Positions 1 to 40,352 of a stretch of DNA of 64,000 bases are shown here, one piece after another. Both the position numbers and the translations under genes were made by a program. The DNA is taken from the NCBI GenBank assembly GCA_028583405.1, contig CM053250.1:40066347-40130346 (forward strand), given 5' to 3'. The notes below the pieces were generated by a model that ran no database searches, was not told the origin of the DNA, and saw nothing but the letters and a program-made list of their open reading frames with translations. Each line of letters begins with the position of its first letter. Position 1 is the stretch's first letter. This stretch comes from Pogonophryne albipinna (Eukaryota; Chordata; Actinopteri; Perciformes; Artedidraconidae).

Positions 1-204
1 TTACAAAAAGGAAAGACATTAAGAAAAGGGCATCTAAAAATAGTCATTCAAAAGCAAAGATAATCAAATAAACATTCAAAGAACAAATACATGAATACAA
101 GTTACAGTGCAGAGTAAGATATGAATAGTTCAATTAAAAGCAGCCGCGTTAGGGTTTTTTGTTTGTTCAAGTAAATATCAATCAATCAATGTTTATTTAT
201 AGGG

Positions 205-2812
205 TTAGGGTGACATATGGTGACATCCCATAATTGACATAGAGCTGTTGAGGGCCGGACCATTAATGATAGTCTGAAGTCTGGTGGCGTTTGGACGATT
301 TTCCATTGAATTACAACAACACCCTGTTTCATGGCGAGGGATCTGTTGCCATGGAAACGGCATATGATGACATCCCATAATTGACATAGAGCTGTTGAGG
401 GCCGGACCATTAACTGTCATCTGAAGTCTGGTGGTGTTTGGACGATTTTCCATTGAATTACGACAACACCAGGTTTATTGGCGAGGGATGCGTTGCCATG
501 GCAACGGCATGTGAGGACATCCCATAATTGGCATAGAGCTGTTGAGGGCCGGACCATTAATGATAGTCTGAAGTCTGGTGCTGTTTGGACGATTTTCCAT
601 TGAATTACAACAACATCGTATTTTTTGGCGAAGGATGCGTTGCCATGGAAACGGCATACGGTGAGATCTCATATTTCACGTTGAGGCATGGACCAGTGAT
701 ATAAAAGTGAAGATTGGGGGACGATGGGACCGTGTCCATTGGATTTACAGCGCCACCGTTGTTTATGGCGAAGGATCCGTCGCCATGGTAACGCCAAATT
801 AAGTAACATCAGATTTGACCTAGAGCTGTTCAGGGCTGTAGTGTTAACCATCATGTGAAGTTTGGTGGCGTTCTGAGTATGTCAGTTTGAGTTATGACAT
901 CATCGTGTTCCATGGCGAGGGACCGCCTAGCATCGAGCGAACGCGAACTTTGGCGCCAAATAACGGCTCCGCCGTGCGAAAGAAAAAAACTTCCGTGATA
1001 ACTTTAAATTGCCCATGTCTCGTGAAGCTACCCGACGAATTTCGAGCCGTACGGATAAAGTCCCTAGGACAAGATAGATTTTGCGCGGAGGACAATTCCA
1101 TGCGTTGCCATGGAAACGGCATATGATGACATCCCATAATTGGCATAGAGCTGTTGAGGGCCGGACCATTAATGATAGTCTGAACTCTGGTGCGGTTTGG
1201 ACGATTTTCCATTGAATTACGACAACACCAGGTTTTATGGCGAGGGATGCGTTACCATGGCAACGGCATATGATGACATCCCATAATTGGCATAGAGCTG
1301 TTGAGGGCCGGACCATTAATGATAGTCTGAAGTCTGGTGGCGTTTGGACGATTTTCCATTGAATTACAACAACACCCTGTTTCATGGCGAGGGATCTGTT
1401 GCCATGGAAACGGCATATGATGACATCCCATAATTGACATAGAGCTGTTGAGGGCCGGACCATTAACTGTCATCTGAAGTCTGGTGGTGTTTGGACGATT
1501 TTCCATTGAATTACGACAACACCAGGTTTATTGGCAAGGGATGCGTTGCCATGGCAACGGCATGTGAGGACATCCCATAATTGGCATAGAGCTGTTGAGG
1601 GCCGGACCATTAATGATAGTCTGAAGTCTGGTGCTGTTTGGACGATTTTCCATTGAATTACAACAACATCGTATTTTTTGGCGAAGGATGCGTTGCCATG
1701 GAAACGGCATACGGTGAGATCTCATATTTCACGTTGAGCTGTTGAGGCATGGACCAGTGATATAAAAGTGAAGATTGGGGGACGATGGGACCGTGTCCAT
1801 TGGATTTACAGCGCCACCGTTGTTTATGGCGAAGGATCCGTCGCCATGGTAACGCCAAATTAAGTAACATCAGATTTGACCTAGAGCTGTTCAGGGCTGT
1901 AGTGTTAACCATCATGTGAAGTTTGGTGGCGTTCTGAGTATGTCAGTTTGAGTTATGACATCATCGTGTTCCATGGCGAGGGACCGCCTAGCATCGAGCG
2001 AACGCGAACTTTGGCGCCAAATAACGGCTCCGCCGTGCGAAAGAAAAAAACTTCCGTGATAACTTTAAATTGCCCATGTCTCGTGAAGCTACCCGACGAA
2101 TTTCGAGCCGTACGGATAAAGTCCCTAGGACAAGATAGATTTTGCGCGGAGGACAATTCCATGCGTTGCCATGGAAACGGCATATGATGACATCCCATAA
2201 TTGGCATAGAGCTGTTGAGGGCCGGACCATTAATGATAGTCTGAACTCTGGTGCGGTTTGGACGATTTTCCATTGAATTACGACAACACCAGGTTTTATG
2301 GCGAGGGATGCGTTACCATGGCAACGGCATATGATGACATCCCATAATTGGCATAGAGCTGTTGAGGGCCAGACCATTAATAATAGTCTGAAGTCTGGTG
2401 GCGTTTGGACGATTTTCCATTGAATTACAACAACACCCTGTTTCATGGCGAGGGATCTGTTGCCATGGAAACGGCATATGATGACATCCCATAATTGGCA
2501 TAGAGCTGTTGAGGGCCGGACCATTAACTGTCATCTGAAGTCTGGTGGTGTTTGGACGATTTTCCATTGAATTACGACAACACCAGGTTTATTGGCGAGG
2601 GATGCGTTGCCATGGCAACGGCATGTGAGGACATCCCATAATTGGCATAGAGCTGTTGAGGGCCGGACCATTAATGATAGTCTGAAGTCTGGTGCAGTTT
2701 GGACGATTTTCCATTGAATTACAACAACATCGTATTTTTTGGCGAAGGATGCGTTGCCATGGAAACGGCATACGGTGAGATCTCAGATTTCACGTTGAGC
2801 TGCGCGACCGAT
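205..2812 (+). repeat. 147-bp satellite array 1 with 1,061-bp higher-order unit
   Basis: A motif of the form GTTGCCATGGMAAC recurs at 345, 492, 639, 1104, 1251, 1398, 1545, 1692, 2165, 2312, 2459, 2606 and 2753, with steps of 147 bp. A variant GTCGCCATGGTAAC sits at 779 and 1840. The block from 1104 to 2165 repeats as a 1,061-bp higher-order unit made of about five monomers, one diverged monomer and one roughly 180-bp CpG-rich module (about 910-1095 and 1971-2156). Minus-strand open frames over the array are by-products of the repeat and not genes. Confidence 0.92.
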
Positions 2813-3127
2813 TTCAATAGGGTCTTCGCCGACCTAGGTCTCAGACCCTAATTAAAGCAGCAACAACTACCAAAACTGAAAGGATAATGAAGCCCAACTC
2901 GAGATGACTAGTTGTGTCTGTAAACCTGACCAAATCCTCACAGCTGCTCTCTGTAACTCAACTCTTCACCGATGATGAACACCTACAGAAATAACTCCAC
3001 CACAAGGCACAATCAGAGGACACTTTAGGGATGATGATAACTAACACTAACTATTTTACATTTACTTTGGTGAGTTTTCACATATGTTTCGGGGGTCAAA
3101 AGTGCGTTCCAAAAGTTCAAATAATAA
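2813..3127 (+). repeat. Element tail and junction sequence
   Basis: The satellite stops at about 2812 and runs into a short hairpin (GGGTCT at 2820-2825, AGACCC at 2843-2848) followed by TAATT. Such an end is typical of the 3' end of fish dispersed elements. 2850-3060 shows nothing recognisable. At 3068-3127 a tail sequence appears (ggtgagttttcacatatgtt and onward) that recurs at 6517-6575. Confidence 0.5.
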
Positions 3128-3760
3128 TTAAAGCTGCAAGCAGCGTTGAGCGGGTCTTCGACGTTCCGCAGGCTGTTGTCCGCACATCGACGTGTGTGTC
3201 TAGGTGTCTCGAGGAGTCGGCCGTTGGCAAACGTGGGAAGTTTCAGGCCGATCGGACAATGTTTTTGAGTTACAGCAATAACACAAACATTGTGTTTCAT
3301 GGCGGGTGATCTGTCGACATGGCAACGGCATTTGATGACACCCCATAATATGCTTAGATGTGTTGAGGGCTGCATCGTTATCAAACCTGTGAAGTGTTGT
3401 GCCGTTTGGAGCATGTTAACTGGAGTTATGAGAAAACCGTGTTTCACGGCGACCATTTTGTTACCATAGCAACGACATTTGAAGAAATAATCAAAACTGA
3501 CACATATATGTCTCGAGGGCTTGACGGTTAGTACACATGTACAGTTTGAACAGTTTTTGACCATTTACACAGGACTTATAGCAATATCGTGCTTAACGGC
3601 GAGGGGTGTGTTGCCATGGCAACAGCTTTTGGGCATATTGAGGTGTTGAGGGCCGGACCATTAGCCATCATATGAAATCTGGTGACGTTTGGACGTTTTT
3701 CCATTGAGTTAGGACAACACCGTGTTTCATGGCGAGGGACGCGTTGCCAACAGGAACTGA
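3128..3760 (+). repeat. Element head with diverged satellite monomers
   Basis: Starts with a head block (ttaaagctgcaagcagcg at about 3128) and passes into about three diverged relatives of the 147-bp monomer. These are recognised by the shared phrases gttgagggccggaccatta, catggcgagggac and X-box-like palindromes at 3460 and 3610. They look older than the arrays on either side, which suggests that the satellite was amplified from internal repeats of this element. Confidence 0.6.
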
Positions 3761-4085
3761 AGACATGAAGACGATCCTTGTTTTTGATTGACCTGGCATC
3801 ACATTCATGTTTTGGTGCCAGAAGTCATAGGTGCGCTCTTCATTAAAACACCCTTGTTTGTTTGACTGAATGCATTCGTGCAACAAATTGTTGAGAAAGA
3901 AAAGGTGGAGTCCTGTCTGGTCATGCCATAACATCATTCCTGTAAGTGACATCTGAACTGGAGTAACCTCTTAAAAATACTCAGTCAATATGTCAGCTGT
4001 TCTTGTTGTTGTCCTGAGTTTGAATCTTTAGGCAAGGACACTTTATTTATACAGCACCTTTCAACACAAGGCAATTCAAAGTGCT
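3761..4085. other. Spacer without recognisable gene
   Basis: No coding signal or splice-bounded exon was found. The end (4037-4085) resembles a very common fish dispersed repeat (tttatttatacagcacc, then aaggcaattcaaagtgc). Confidence 0.4.
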
Positions 4086-4289
4086 TTACAAAAAGGAAAG
4101 ACATTAAGAAAAGGGCATCTAAAAATAGTCATTCAAAAGCAAAGATAATCAAATAAACATTCAAAGAACAAATACATGAATACAAGTTACAGTGCAGAGT
4201 AAGATATGAATAGTTCAATTAAAAGCAGCCGCGTTAGGGTTTTTTGTTTGTTCAAGTAAATATCAATCAATCAATGTTTATTTATAGGG

Positions 4290-6246
4290 TTAGGGTGACA
4301 TATGGTGACATCCCATAATTGACATAGAGCTGTTGAGGGCCGGACCATTAATGATAGTCTGAAGTCTGGTGGCGTTTGGACGATTTTCCATTGAATTACA
4401 ACAACACCCTGTTTCATGGCGAGGGATCTGTTGCCATGGAAACGGCATATGATGCCATCCCATAATTGACATAGAGCTGTTGAGGGCCGGACCATTAACT
4501 GTCATCTGAAGTCTGGTGGTGTTTGGACGATTTTCCATTGAATTACGACAACACCAGGTTTATTGGCGAGGGATGCGTTGCCATGGCAACGGCATGTGAG
4601 GACATCCCATAATTGGCATAGAGCTGTTGAGGGCCGGACCATTAATGATAGTCTGAAGTCTGGTGCTGTTTGGACGATTTTCCATTGAATTACAACAACA
4701 TCGTATTTTTTGGCGAAGGATGCGTTGCCATGGAAACGGCATACGGTGAGATCTCATATTTCACGTTGAGCTGTTGAGGCATGGACCAGTGATATAAAAG
4801 TGAAGATTGGGGGACGATGGGACCGTGTCCATTGGATTTACAGCGCCACCGTTGTTTATGGCGAAGGATCCGTCGCCATGGTAACGCCAAATTAAGTAAC
4901 ATCAGATTTGACCTAGAGCTGTTCAGGGCTGTAGTGTTAACCATCATGTGAAGTTTGGTGGCTTTCTGAGTATGTCAGTTTGAGTTATGACATCATCGTG
5001 TTCCATGGCGAGGGACCGCCTAGCATCGAGCGAACGCGAACTTTGGCGCCAAATAACGGCTCCGCCGTGCGAAAGAAAAAAACTTCCGTGATAACTTTAA
5101 ATTGCCCATGTCTCGTGAAGCTACCCGACGAATTTCGAGCCGTACGGATAAAGTCCCTAGGACAAGATAGATTTTGCGCGGAGGACAATTCCATGCGTTG
5201 CCATGGAAACGGCATATGATGACATCCCATAATTGGCATAGAGCTGTTGAGGGCCGGACCATTAATGATAGTCTGAACTCTGGTGCGGTTTGGACGATTT
5301 TCCATTGAATTACGACAACACCAGGTTTTATGGCGAGGGATGCGTTACCATGGCAACGGCATATAAGGACATCCCATAATTGGCATAGAGCTGTTGAGGG
5401 CCGGACCATTAACTGTCATGTGAAGTCTGGTGCAGTTTGGACCATTTTCCATTGACTTAAGACAACATTGTGTTTTATGGCGAGGCATCCGTTGCCATGG
5501 AAACGGCATATGATGACATCCCATAATTGGCATAGAGCTGTTGAGGGCCGGACCATTAATGATAGTCTGAAGTCTGGTGCGGTTTGGACGATTTTCCATG
5601 GAATTACGACAACACCAGTTTTTTGGCGAGGGATGCGTTACCATGGCAACGGCATATGATGACATCCCATAATTAACATAGAGCTGTTGAGGGCCGGACC
5701 ATTAATGATAGTCTGAAGTCTGGTGCAGTTTGGACGATTTTCCATTGAATTACAACAACATCGTATTTTTTGGCGAAGGATGCGTTGCCATGGAAACGGC
5801 ATACGGTGAGATCTCAGATTTCACGTTGAGCTGTTGAGGCATGGACCAGTGATATAAAAGTGAAGATTGGGGGACGATGGGACCGTGTCCTTTGGATTTA
5901 CAGCGACACCGTTGTTTATGGCGAAGGATCCGTCGCCATGGTAACGCCAAATTAAGTAACATCAGATTTGACCTAGAGCTGTTCAGGGCTGTAGTGTTAA
6001 CCATCATGTGAAGTTTGGTGGCGTTCTGAGTATGTCAGTTTGAGTTATGACATCATCGTGTTCCATGGCGAGGGACCGCCTAGCATCGAGCGAACGCAAA
6101 CTTTGGCGCCAAATAACGGCTCCGCCGTGCGAAAGAAAAAAACTTCCGTGATAACTTTAAATTGCCCATGTCTCGTGAAGCTACCCGACGAATTTCGAGC
6201 CGTACGGATAAAGTCCCTAGGACAAGATAGATTTTGCGCGGAGGAC
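4290..6246 (+). repeat. 147-bp satellite array 2
   Basis: Second array of the same satellite, with X-box-like motifs at 4430, 4577, 4724, 4872, 5197, 5344, 5491, 5637, 5784 and 5932 (steps mostly 147, once 146 and once 148). The CpG-rich module is present twice (about 5003-5188 and 6063-6246). The order of monomer variants differs from array 1 after about 5355, which points to unequal exchange. Confidence 0.9.
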
Positions 6247-6600
6247 GAAAAACGCGATAAATCGCGTTTTTCCGACACAAAATTCAAAATGGCCGACTTC
6301 CTGTATGTTATTTTATACCCCTCCAAGAGGCTTTTTTGGTTCGTCTCCGCACCCTAGATATGCGTAGCGAGTTTCGTTCGTTTACGTGAAAGTTAAAGTA
6401 GGGGGAGTTAACGTTAAAAACGGAAGTGGGCGTGGCCTACGCAATTTATGAAGCAAAGTTCCGGAACCAATTACATATCTCAAGTTGCGCCACTTCTGAT
6501 GCGCGTGCAACATTTGGTGAGTTTTCACATATGTTGCGGGGGTCAAAAGTGCGTTCCAAAAGTTCAAATAATAATAATCGGTCCGATCTCAATAATGTGC
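6247..6600 (+). repeat. 3' tail of the satellite-bearing element, with perfect hairpin
   Basis: After the last CpG-rich module the sequence leaves the satellite through a perfect 12-bp inverted repeat with a 2-base loop (6247-6272, arm gaaaaacgcgat). It continues into a tail with aaaatggccgacttcctgt and ends in aataataat near 6580. The last 60 bp match 3068-3127. I recognise the layout as a common dispersed element of fish genomes but cannot name its class with confidence. Confidence 0.6.
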
Positions 6601-6679
6601 TATTTAACATTAGCCCACCTCACTGTAGTGGCATGAGCTACCAACTGCCATGATTTAGGCCACTTTTAATGGGCTTTTG

Positions 6680-7052
6680 CCCCATGTTTTCACTGTTTTT
6701 TGTGGGTTTTGCATGGTTATCGCTCGCTATGCGAGCGACTAAATTGATCGTACGATATCAATTATGCGAGTTGCAGTCACGTGGGCTCCGCCCACGGGAC
6801 TGGGCTCACGCGGCCTATCAGCCGTCATGATTTCCGAACATTTTCTGTGCTTTTGCCGGTCGTTTTCCCTGTTTTTGTGTGTTTTTGGCAGGTTTATCGG
6901 TCGCGCCATATTGGATACCAAAATATCCAATATGGCGACCAGCAGGCCACGCTGTCCACTATGTCTAAGCCAATCACATCGCTAGTTTCCCTTGACGTCA
7001 CACAGATCTCGCGAGCAGTTGCGATATTTTGCGAGAATTCGTGAGTTCAGTA
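6680..7052 (+). repeat. Palindrome-rich, promoter-like sequence
   Basis: Contains a hairpin with 14-bp arms (6904-6917 and 6924-6937, arm cgccatattggata), a shorter inverted repeat cgtgggctccgcccacg near 6781, a TGACGTCA box near 6994 and TCTCGCGAG near 7007. These could be a promoter of the small reading frame that follows, or the end of a nonautonomous transposon. Confidence 0.35.
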
Positions 7053-7159
7053 ATGGCCGCCATATCAGAAGCCGACACGATGTTTTTCATCTTTTCTCAG
7101 CGCAAATTTCTCGATCTATGGAAGGTTTTAGATGGTTTAGAACAAAAAGGAGAATATAC
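7053..7159 (+). CDS. Possible orphan first exon, 36 codons
   Basis: ATG at 7053 in the context gtaATGGcc opens a 36-codon frame (starts MAAISEADTMFFIFSQRKF) that runs straight into ACGTAAGTG, a good splice donor (GT at 7160-7161). CRE-like and CGCGAG boxes lie within 60 bp upstream. I do not recognise the peptide. It lies antisense, downstream of the last visible SV2 exon. It may be the 5' exon of a DNA transposon whose other exons are lost, or a real gene start. No second exon was found in the window. Confidence 0.25.
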
Positions 7160-7306
7160 GTAAGTGCTAGTTTTTATGCGAGTCCAAGTACCGGTTCCCG
7201 ACGTTCCGGTTTTAACCGGACTTGAACCGAAACTTTTTACAAGTCCAGTACCGGTACACAGCACTACGCATGGATAAGTAAAAGGTAAAACATTTCCAAA
7301 ACTCAC

Positions 7307-36246
<28,940 letters not shown>

Positions 36247-36556
36247 CTGCACAGAGAACAAGAAAAGCAGAATTGTATAAAGATATGACAAATCTGAAAA
36301 AACTATAGCGTCAGCTGCATGATAACTTTTGTTAGATGGTAATTAGCTTAGCTAGCTTCTGTTGCCTCTTTAATCAGACAGAACTCTGTCTCCAGTTTGG
36401 CAACTTTATTCTTCCAGATGGAACATTTATTTAATTTTAGCAGACAGCTGCCATAAGGAGACAGCTGTTCAATTCTCATTTCCAACCAGCAGTCCATGTG
36501 TTATTTTTGAAAGCATGGCCATGGTTGCTCTCTAACCTCAACCATATTATATATAC

Positions 36557-37062
36557 TGTAACACATTATTGTGTTAGTGATTAATTTTGTCTTACTCCTA
36601 GGAATCTAACTTTTTCTGTGTGGGGACGTTTACGACCAACCCTGAGTCTGTTATCCGTCTTAAGGAATGGGAGGCGTCAGCTATTGTTGATATTATCAGG
36701 TCAACTATCGGGCACAGAGGGTTTTATGACTGTGAGAACGCTGGCTTCTAAGCACCACAGACAGGTGATCCAGTGTCTCCAGATGTGAGGGCTATCTCCA
36801 AGTGTTCCCAGAATGTTTACGTCAGCCCCCCAATTTGTGGATTAACTCTCTGTAAGCTAGTTAAAAGGTCTATCAAGAGAGAGGCTATTCAGATTTGACA
36901 TGGCAACCCACCAGTGCAGTCAGAACCTCTGGCTGCTGTGCAGCAGGGCTGAATTTCTCCGGCCGATACTTGTAATAAACATCAGTGTTTGACATCAAAG
37001 CTCCAACTCTCCCGTGTCTCTCTGAGTCCTGACTCTCCATTGCTGCAGAAGTTTCCCTTACA
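36557..37062 (+). mobile_element. Possible solo LTR
   Basis: Starts TGTAACAC and ends CCCTTACA, with an AATAAA signal near 36974 followed by a C/T-rich stretch like an R-U5 end. No target duplication was found, so the left border is uncertain. Confidence 0.3.
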
Positions 37063-37867
37063 GTATGTTAATGTCCCATTACATGACTTAGTTATTTTAG
37101 ATGTTCGCTAACCTATCAAAGTACTGAGTTCGCCTGAAATTCGTTTTTTAATCTTAAACCTATCAAAGTTATGTTTGGGTCTGAATGGTCTGAATCCAAC
37201 CAAATTAACCATAGCAGGAAGATTGAAAAATATGTATTTTTCCAAATTATTTTTAGGCTATGGTTTCAGGGGGAACAGGCAAATGATGTCCTGCTAGTGT
37301 TTAAACATGATTAACCTTTCCACCTGCTTAATAATAATAATAATGCATTTATTTCATGTGACAGTCTTTACTGAAAGCTTTGTGTTGCCTCATTTAGAAG
37401 CTTGAACTGAATAGGGACACATTGCTGACATTTATAACAGGGATTAATAAAGGTGTATCTAATGTTACTGCAAAGTAAACCCCCTCTATGTACTAAAATA
37501 AACACCAGGGTTGTGGTCAAATCGTCCATTTTGGTTACGAAGGTTCCTAACAGAGTGAAGTGACTGGAAAGTTGTTTAGTGTCAGCCGTGAAATGAACTG
37601 TTAGGATTCTGGAGACGATAGGAAAGGAGCTTCAACGCTTCCCTTATAACTTCCTTTATCTTGGGATACACTGGACCTTCCTTACAAAAGAAAGGAGAAA
37701 ATGCTGTCTCAGAATACCTTGCATCCGCAATATTTACCGGGACACAACATTCAGGAAAAACAACCGATCGTGACTGAGAAATGAGTATCATGTGAGTTAC
37801 TGTGCTAATTGAACATTTTCCATCTAATGCCATAACTTCCCAAAGTGTTTATATCTTTGAACATTAA

Positions 37868-38260
37868 AGGTGGGGTAGGTAAGTTTGAGAAACCGGCTCG
37901 AGATACACTTTTTGTAATATTCCATGGAATGCTCTTAACATCCCGATAGCAATGAATATCTGAAGTGCTTTGACAAAAAATCCATTAAAAAATGTCATCT
38001 GTGGAAGCCGTAGTGCTGTAAAAAGCACGACCAATCATCTGAGCCGGCCCGGCTAAAGTAACTGGATGGCCTACCTGCCTGTCAGCCTTCCATCTGTGCA
38101 CAAACTTATCTCGTGCCCTCATTGGTCATGTGCGCGTTCGTATGTGTTGGAGGAGGGGCTCTGTAAGGAAGTCTGAAGGAAGTGGCAGATTTTTTCCGGT
38201 TGTGTATTTTCAAATTCCAGCGCACTCAAGCTGGTTTCTCCAAAATGACCTACCCCACCT
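37868..38260 (-). mobile_element. Uninterrupted TTAA MITE, 393 bp
   Basis: AGGTGGGGTAGGTAAGTTT to its complement, flanked by TTAA at 37864-37867 and 38261-38264. It is the empty-site version of the copy at 16148-19649, in inverse orientation. Confidence 0.93.
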
Positions 38261-38764
38261 TTAACAAGATTTTAAAGATAAAGGCAACCTATCAACGTTA
38301 CGCTAATTACTGTAAAATGAATCAAGTCTATATTTCATTTTATTTTACTCAGTTTACTGATTTTTGTGGGGTTTCTTAAACTCTTTCAACATGTTTGAAT
38401 TGTGATATGCATAGGGATCGATGTGTACACCTAGCAAGTGATGTTTATATTGCAGAACGTTTTATTTAATTGAAATAAATAGATAAAACAAAAGGGTGAT
38501 CGTGAGTGTGAGCAACCATTTGGTTTCACTTTCATTTTTTACTTCAATATACTTTTCAATTTTGTGAACGTTCATACAGTGCGCATCAAAAATCAAACAA
38601 AGCGCATTGGGCAAAATATCTAGATGTGCTTTGAATAGGCAACCCTCTGGAAAACTGTTATTTTCCTCAATAAGATCCACTCACGCATCATAATTACGTT
38701 GCCTAGTGTAAGTAGTGCAGTCACATTCTCTTAGCACTGCTTTTGTCTTTTCATAAGTCCTGAT

Positions 38765-39676
38765 CAGTGTACGGTACAGTAACGTAACTACTTTTGCCGG
38801 GTAAAAAGTAGTGTAACGCGCTACTACGGAAAATTTGGTAACGTAGTTTCTTCTTCAATTCGCCACAACGTTACTTTTCCCAGGGACGAGTGACAGTGAC
38901 ACTGCCTACTCAGCTGTGTGCTTACGCATTAGGCACGAGCTCTCATTCCACACTGTACGTGATAGAGGCTGGCCGCTGGTGGTGGCATGAAGACTGAAGA
39001 GCAGTGATGGCAAGCGAGAAGTAGGCGCAGCCAACGCTAACATTCAAGGGATCGAGGTATTCCCATTACTTCGAACTTGTTGAAACTAAGGGGAAAAATG
39101 TGAGTGTAAGGTGTACGTTGTGCCCTGGCCAGAAACTTGTGTCCACTGCCATTAACTCAACTGCCAACCTCACCAAGCATTTGAAAGGAAAACATGCTAG
39201 CATGAAGCTAGTAGCTCAAGATCCCCGGGGAAATGATGATATTTCGAGTCCAAGCCTATTTAGTAGCATATTGATATGATTTGCACTAGCTTTGCACCTA
39301 TTTTGGGGCTAGCCTGTAACCCTTAATGATTATGATTTTATATTGATATTGTTTGATATTATTGTTTAGTGGTGGTGTTGACGCCTATAGCCCAATGTTT
39401 TGTTAAGTGCTCTGTGGCATTTTTTTTATAATAAAGAGCACAAAAGAAATATTTGTTATGTCCTCCATAGTAGAACTTTATGTAAGCCTACACATTTAGG
39501 AACAGAGATGGGGTTCTGCCCAAAGTCGAGCAACATAAAAGTAACGTAAAAGTAACGAGTAACGTAAAAAGTTACTTTCCTTGGAGGGTAACTAAGTAAA
39601 GTAAGGGATTACTTTTTTAAAGAAGTAACGAGTAACGAGCAAACACTACTTTTTAAAAGTAACTTCCCCAACACTG
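38765..39676 (+). mobile_element. Nonautonomous hAT with BED finger exon
   Basis: Flanked by the perfect 8-bp duplication GTCCTGAT (38757-38764, 39677-39684), with ends CAGTGT and the inverse ACACTG. Subterminal regions are crowded with GTAAC-type repeats, the usual transposase-binding arrays of hAT elements. The frame 39025-39279 encodes a BED finger with its zinc ligands intact (VRCTLCPGQKL, NLTKHLKGKH). An upstream in-frame stop separates it from the likely ATG at 39007. Confidence 0.92.
39025..39279 (+). pseudogene. BED zinc-finger exon of a hAT transposase
   Basis: 85 codons including SHYFELVETKGKNVSVRC and NSTANLTKHLKGKH. The C..C and H....H ligands are present. It is preceded by the stop TAG at 39022 and no transposase core follows, so it is a relic. 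Confidence 0.7.
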
Positions 39677-40199
39677 GTCCTGATACATTCTCCTTCACAT
39701 ATTTCCTTAACCCCATGCAGTTTCTCATAGAGGTTAAGGGACAGTAGTCAGGAAAGATGATCTGATATTTTGTTAATTCAACCACAACCCTGTATTTGCC
39801 ATTTTTTCATCCTCTCATGTTCTTTCCAACAGTCGGGTTAACTAACATACACGGAGGTCTTAGACTTAGACCATACCGCCGTATGATGTCAGCACTCTTT
39901 TTGCCTTAACATTTCAAGTCCTTGAGGAGCAGCTTGCTTCTGCTCCCGCCACGAATATCCCCCCCACTGCTGCCAGAGACGGCGAGCATGTAACACTACA
40001 CCTCAGTGTGCAGATGGCCATGCAGCAGGGAACAGCTGACTCTGTGACTCATCATATCGGGTCGGAAATTATAAAACCCATTAACATAAACTTTATGAAA
40101 CACATGAAAACCTTCGAAATGCACACCCTTGAAACCAGTCCTAGCAGGGACGGCTGTAACCAACAGGCTGATATCTACTTTCAAACTCTGTCCCAGGAA

Positions 40200-40352
40200 C
40201 AGGGGCGCCGCCAGGGATTTTGGGCCCCATGAAAAGATAATCACATTGGTTACTTAAACATTTTTTTCTTAATGTTTTACAATTGTTTGGGCCCCTGTCA
40301 GTCACGGGCCCTTAGAATCGTCCTAACTTTTCACCCCCTTACGGCGCCCCTT
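40200..40352 (+). mobile_element. Short hAT MITE, 153 bp
   Basis: Starts CAGGGGCGCCGCCAGG and ends GGCGCCCCTT, flanked by the perfect 8-bp duplication CCCAGGAA (40192-40199, 40353-40360). Confidence 0.92.

Larger units (their letters stand above)
1..5363 (+). repeat. Long direct duplication, offset 4,085 bp
   Basis: The first base of the window matches position 4086, and the two stretches stay almost identical for about 1.27 kb (1-1270 against 4086-5363). The left copy lacks 8 bp near 700. The junction at 4086 lies inside a run resembling a common fish dispersed repeat (tttatttatacagcacc at about 4050), so the duplicated unit is satellite plus the 2.8-4.08 kb spacer. Because the window opens inside a unit, more copies may lie upstream. 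Confidence 0.9.
37506..39792. mobile_element. DNA element with 12-bp inverted ends, carrying two later insertions
   Basis: Perfect ends CAGGGTTGTGGT (37506-37517) and ACCACAACCCTG (39781-39792). A relative of its left part is at 11495-11867. No target duplication was seen. It contains a TTAA MITE (37868-38260) and a hAT (38765-39676). The rest has no coding signal. Confidence 0.7.

Noticed and set aside
3668..3952. Minus-strand frame considered as a further SV2 exon
   Set aside because: No match to helices 9-12 of SV2 and no suitable splice sites. The frame continues into repeat sequence.
205..6246. Regularly spaced repeats considered as a CRISPR array
   Set aside because: The whole monomer is repeated with no unique spacers, the unit is 147 bp, and the DNA is from a vertebrate.
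186..6357. Many open frames of 60-178 codons over the satellite, several repeated in the same words
   Set aside because: They follow the 147-bp repeat, occur in several frames and on both strands, and share no protein family. They are shadows of the satellite.
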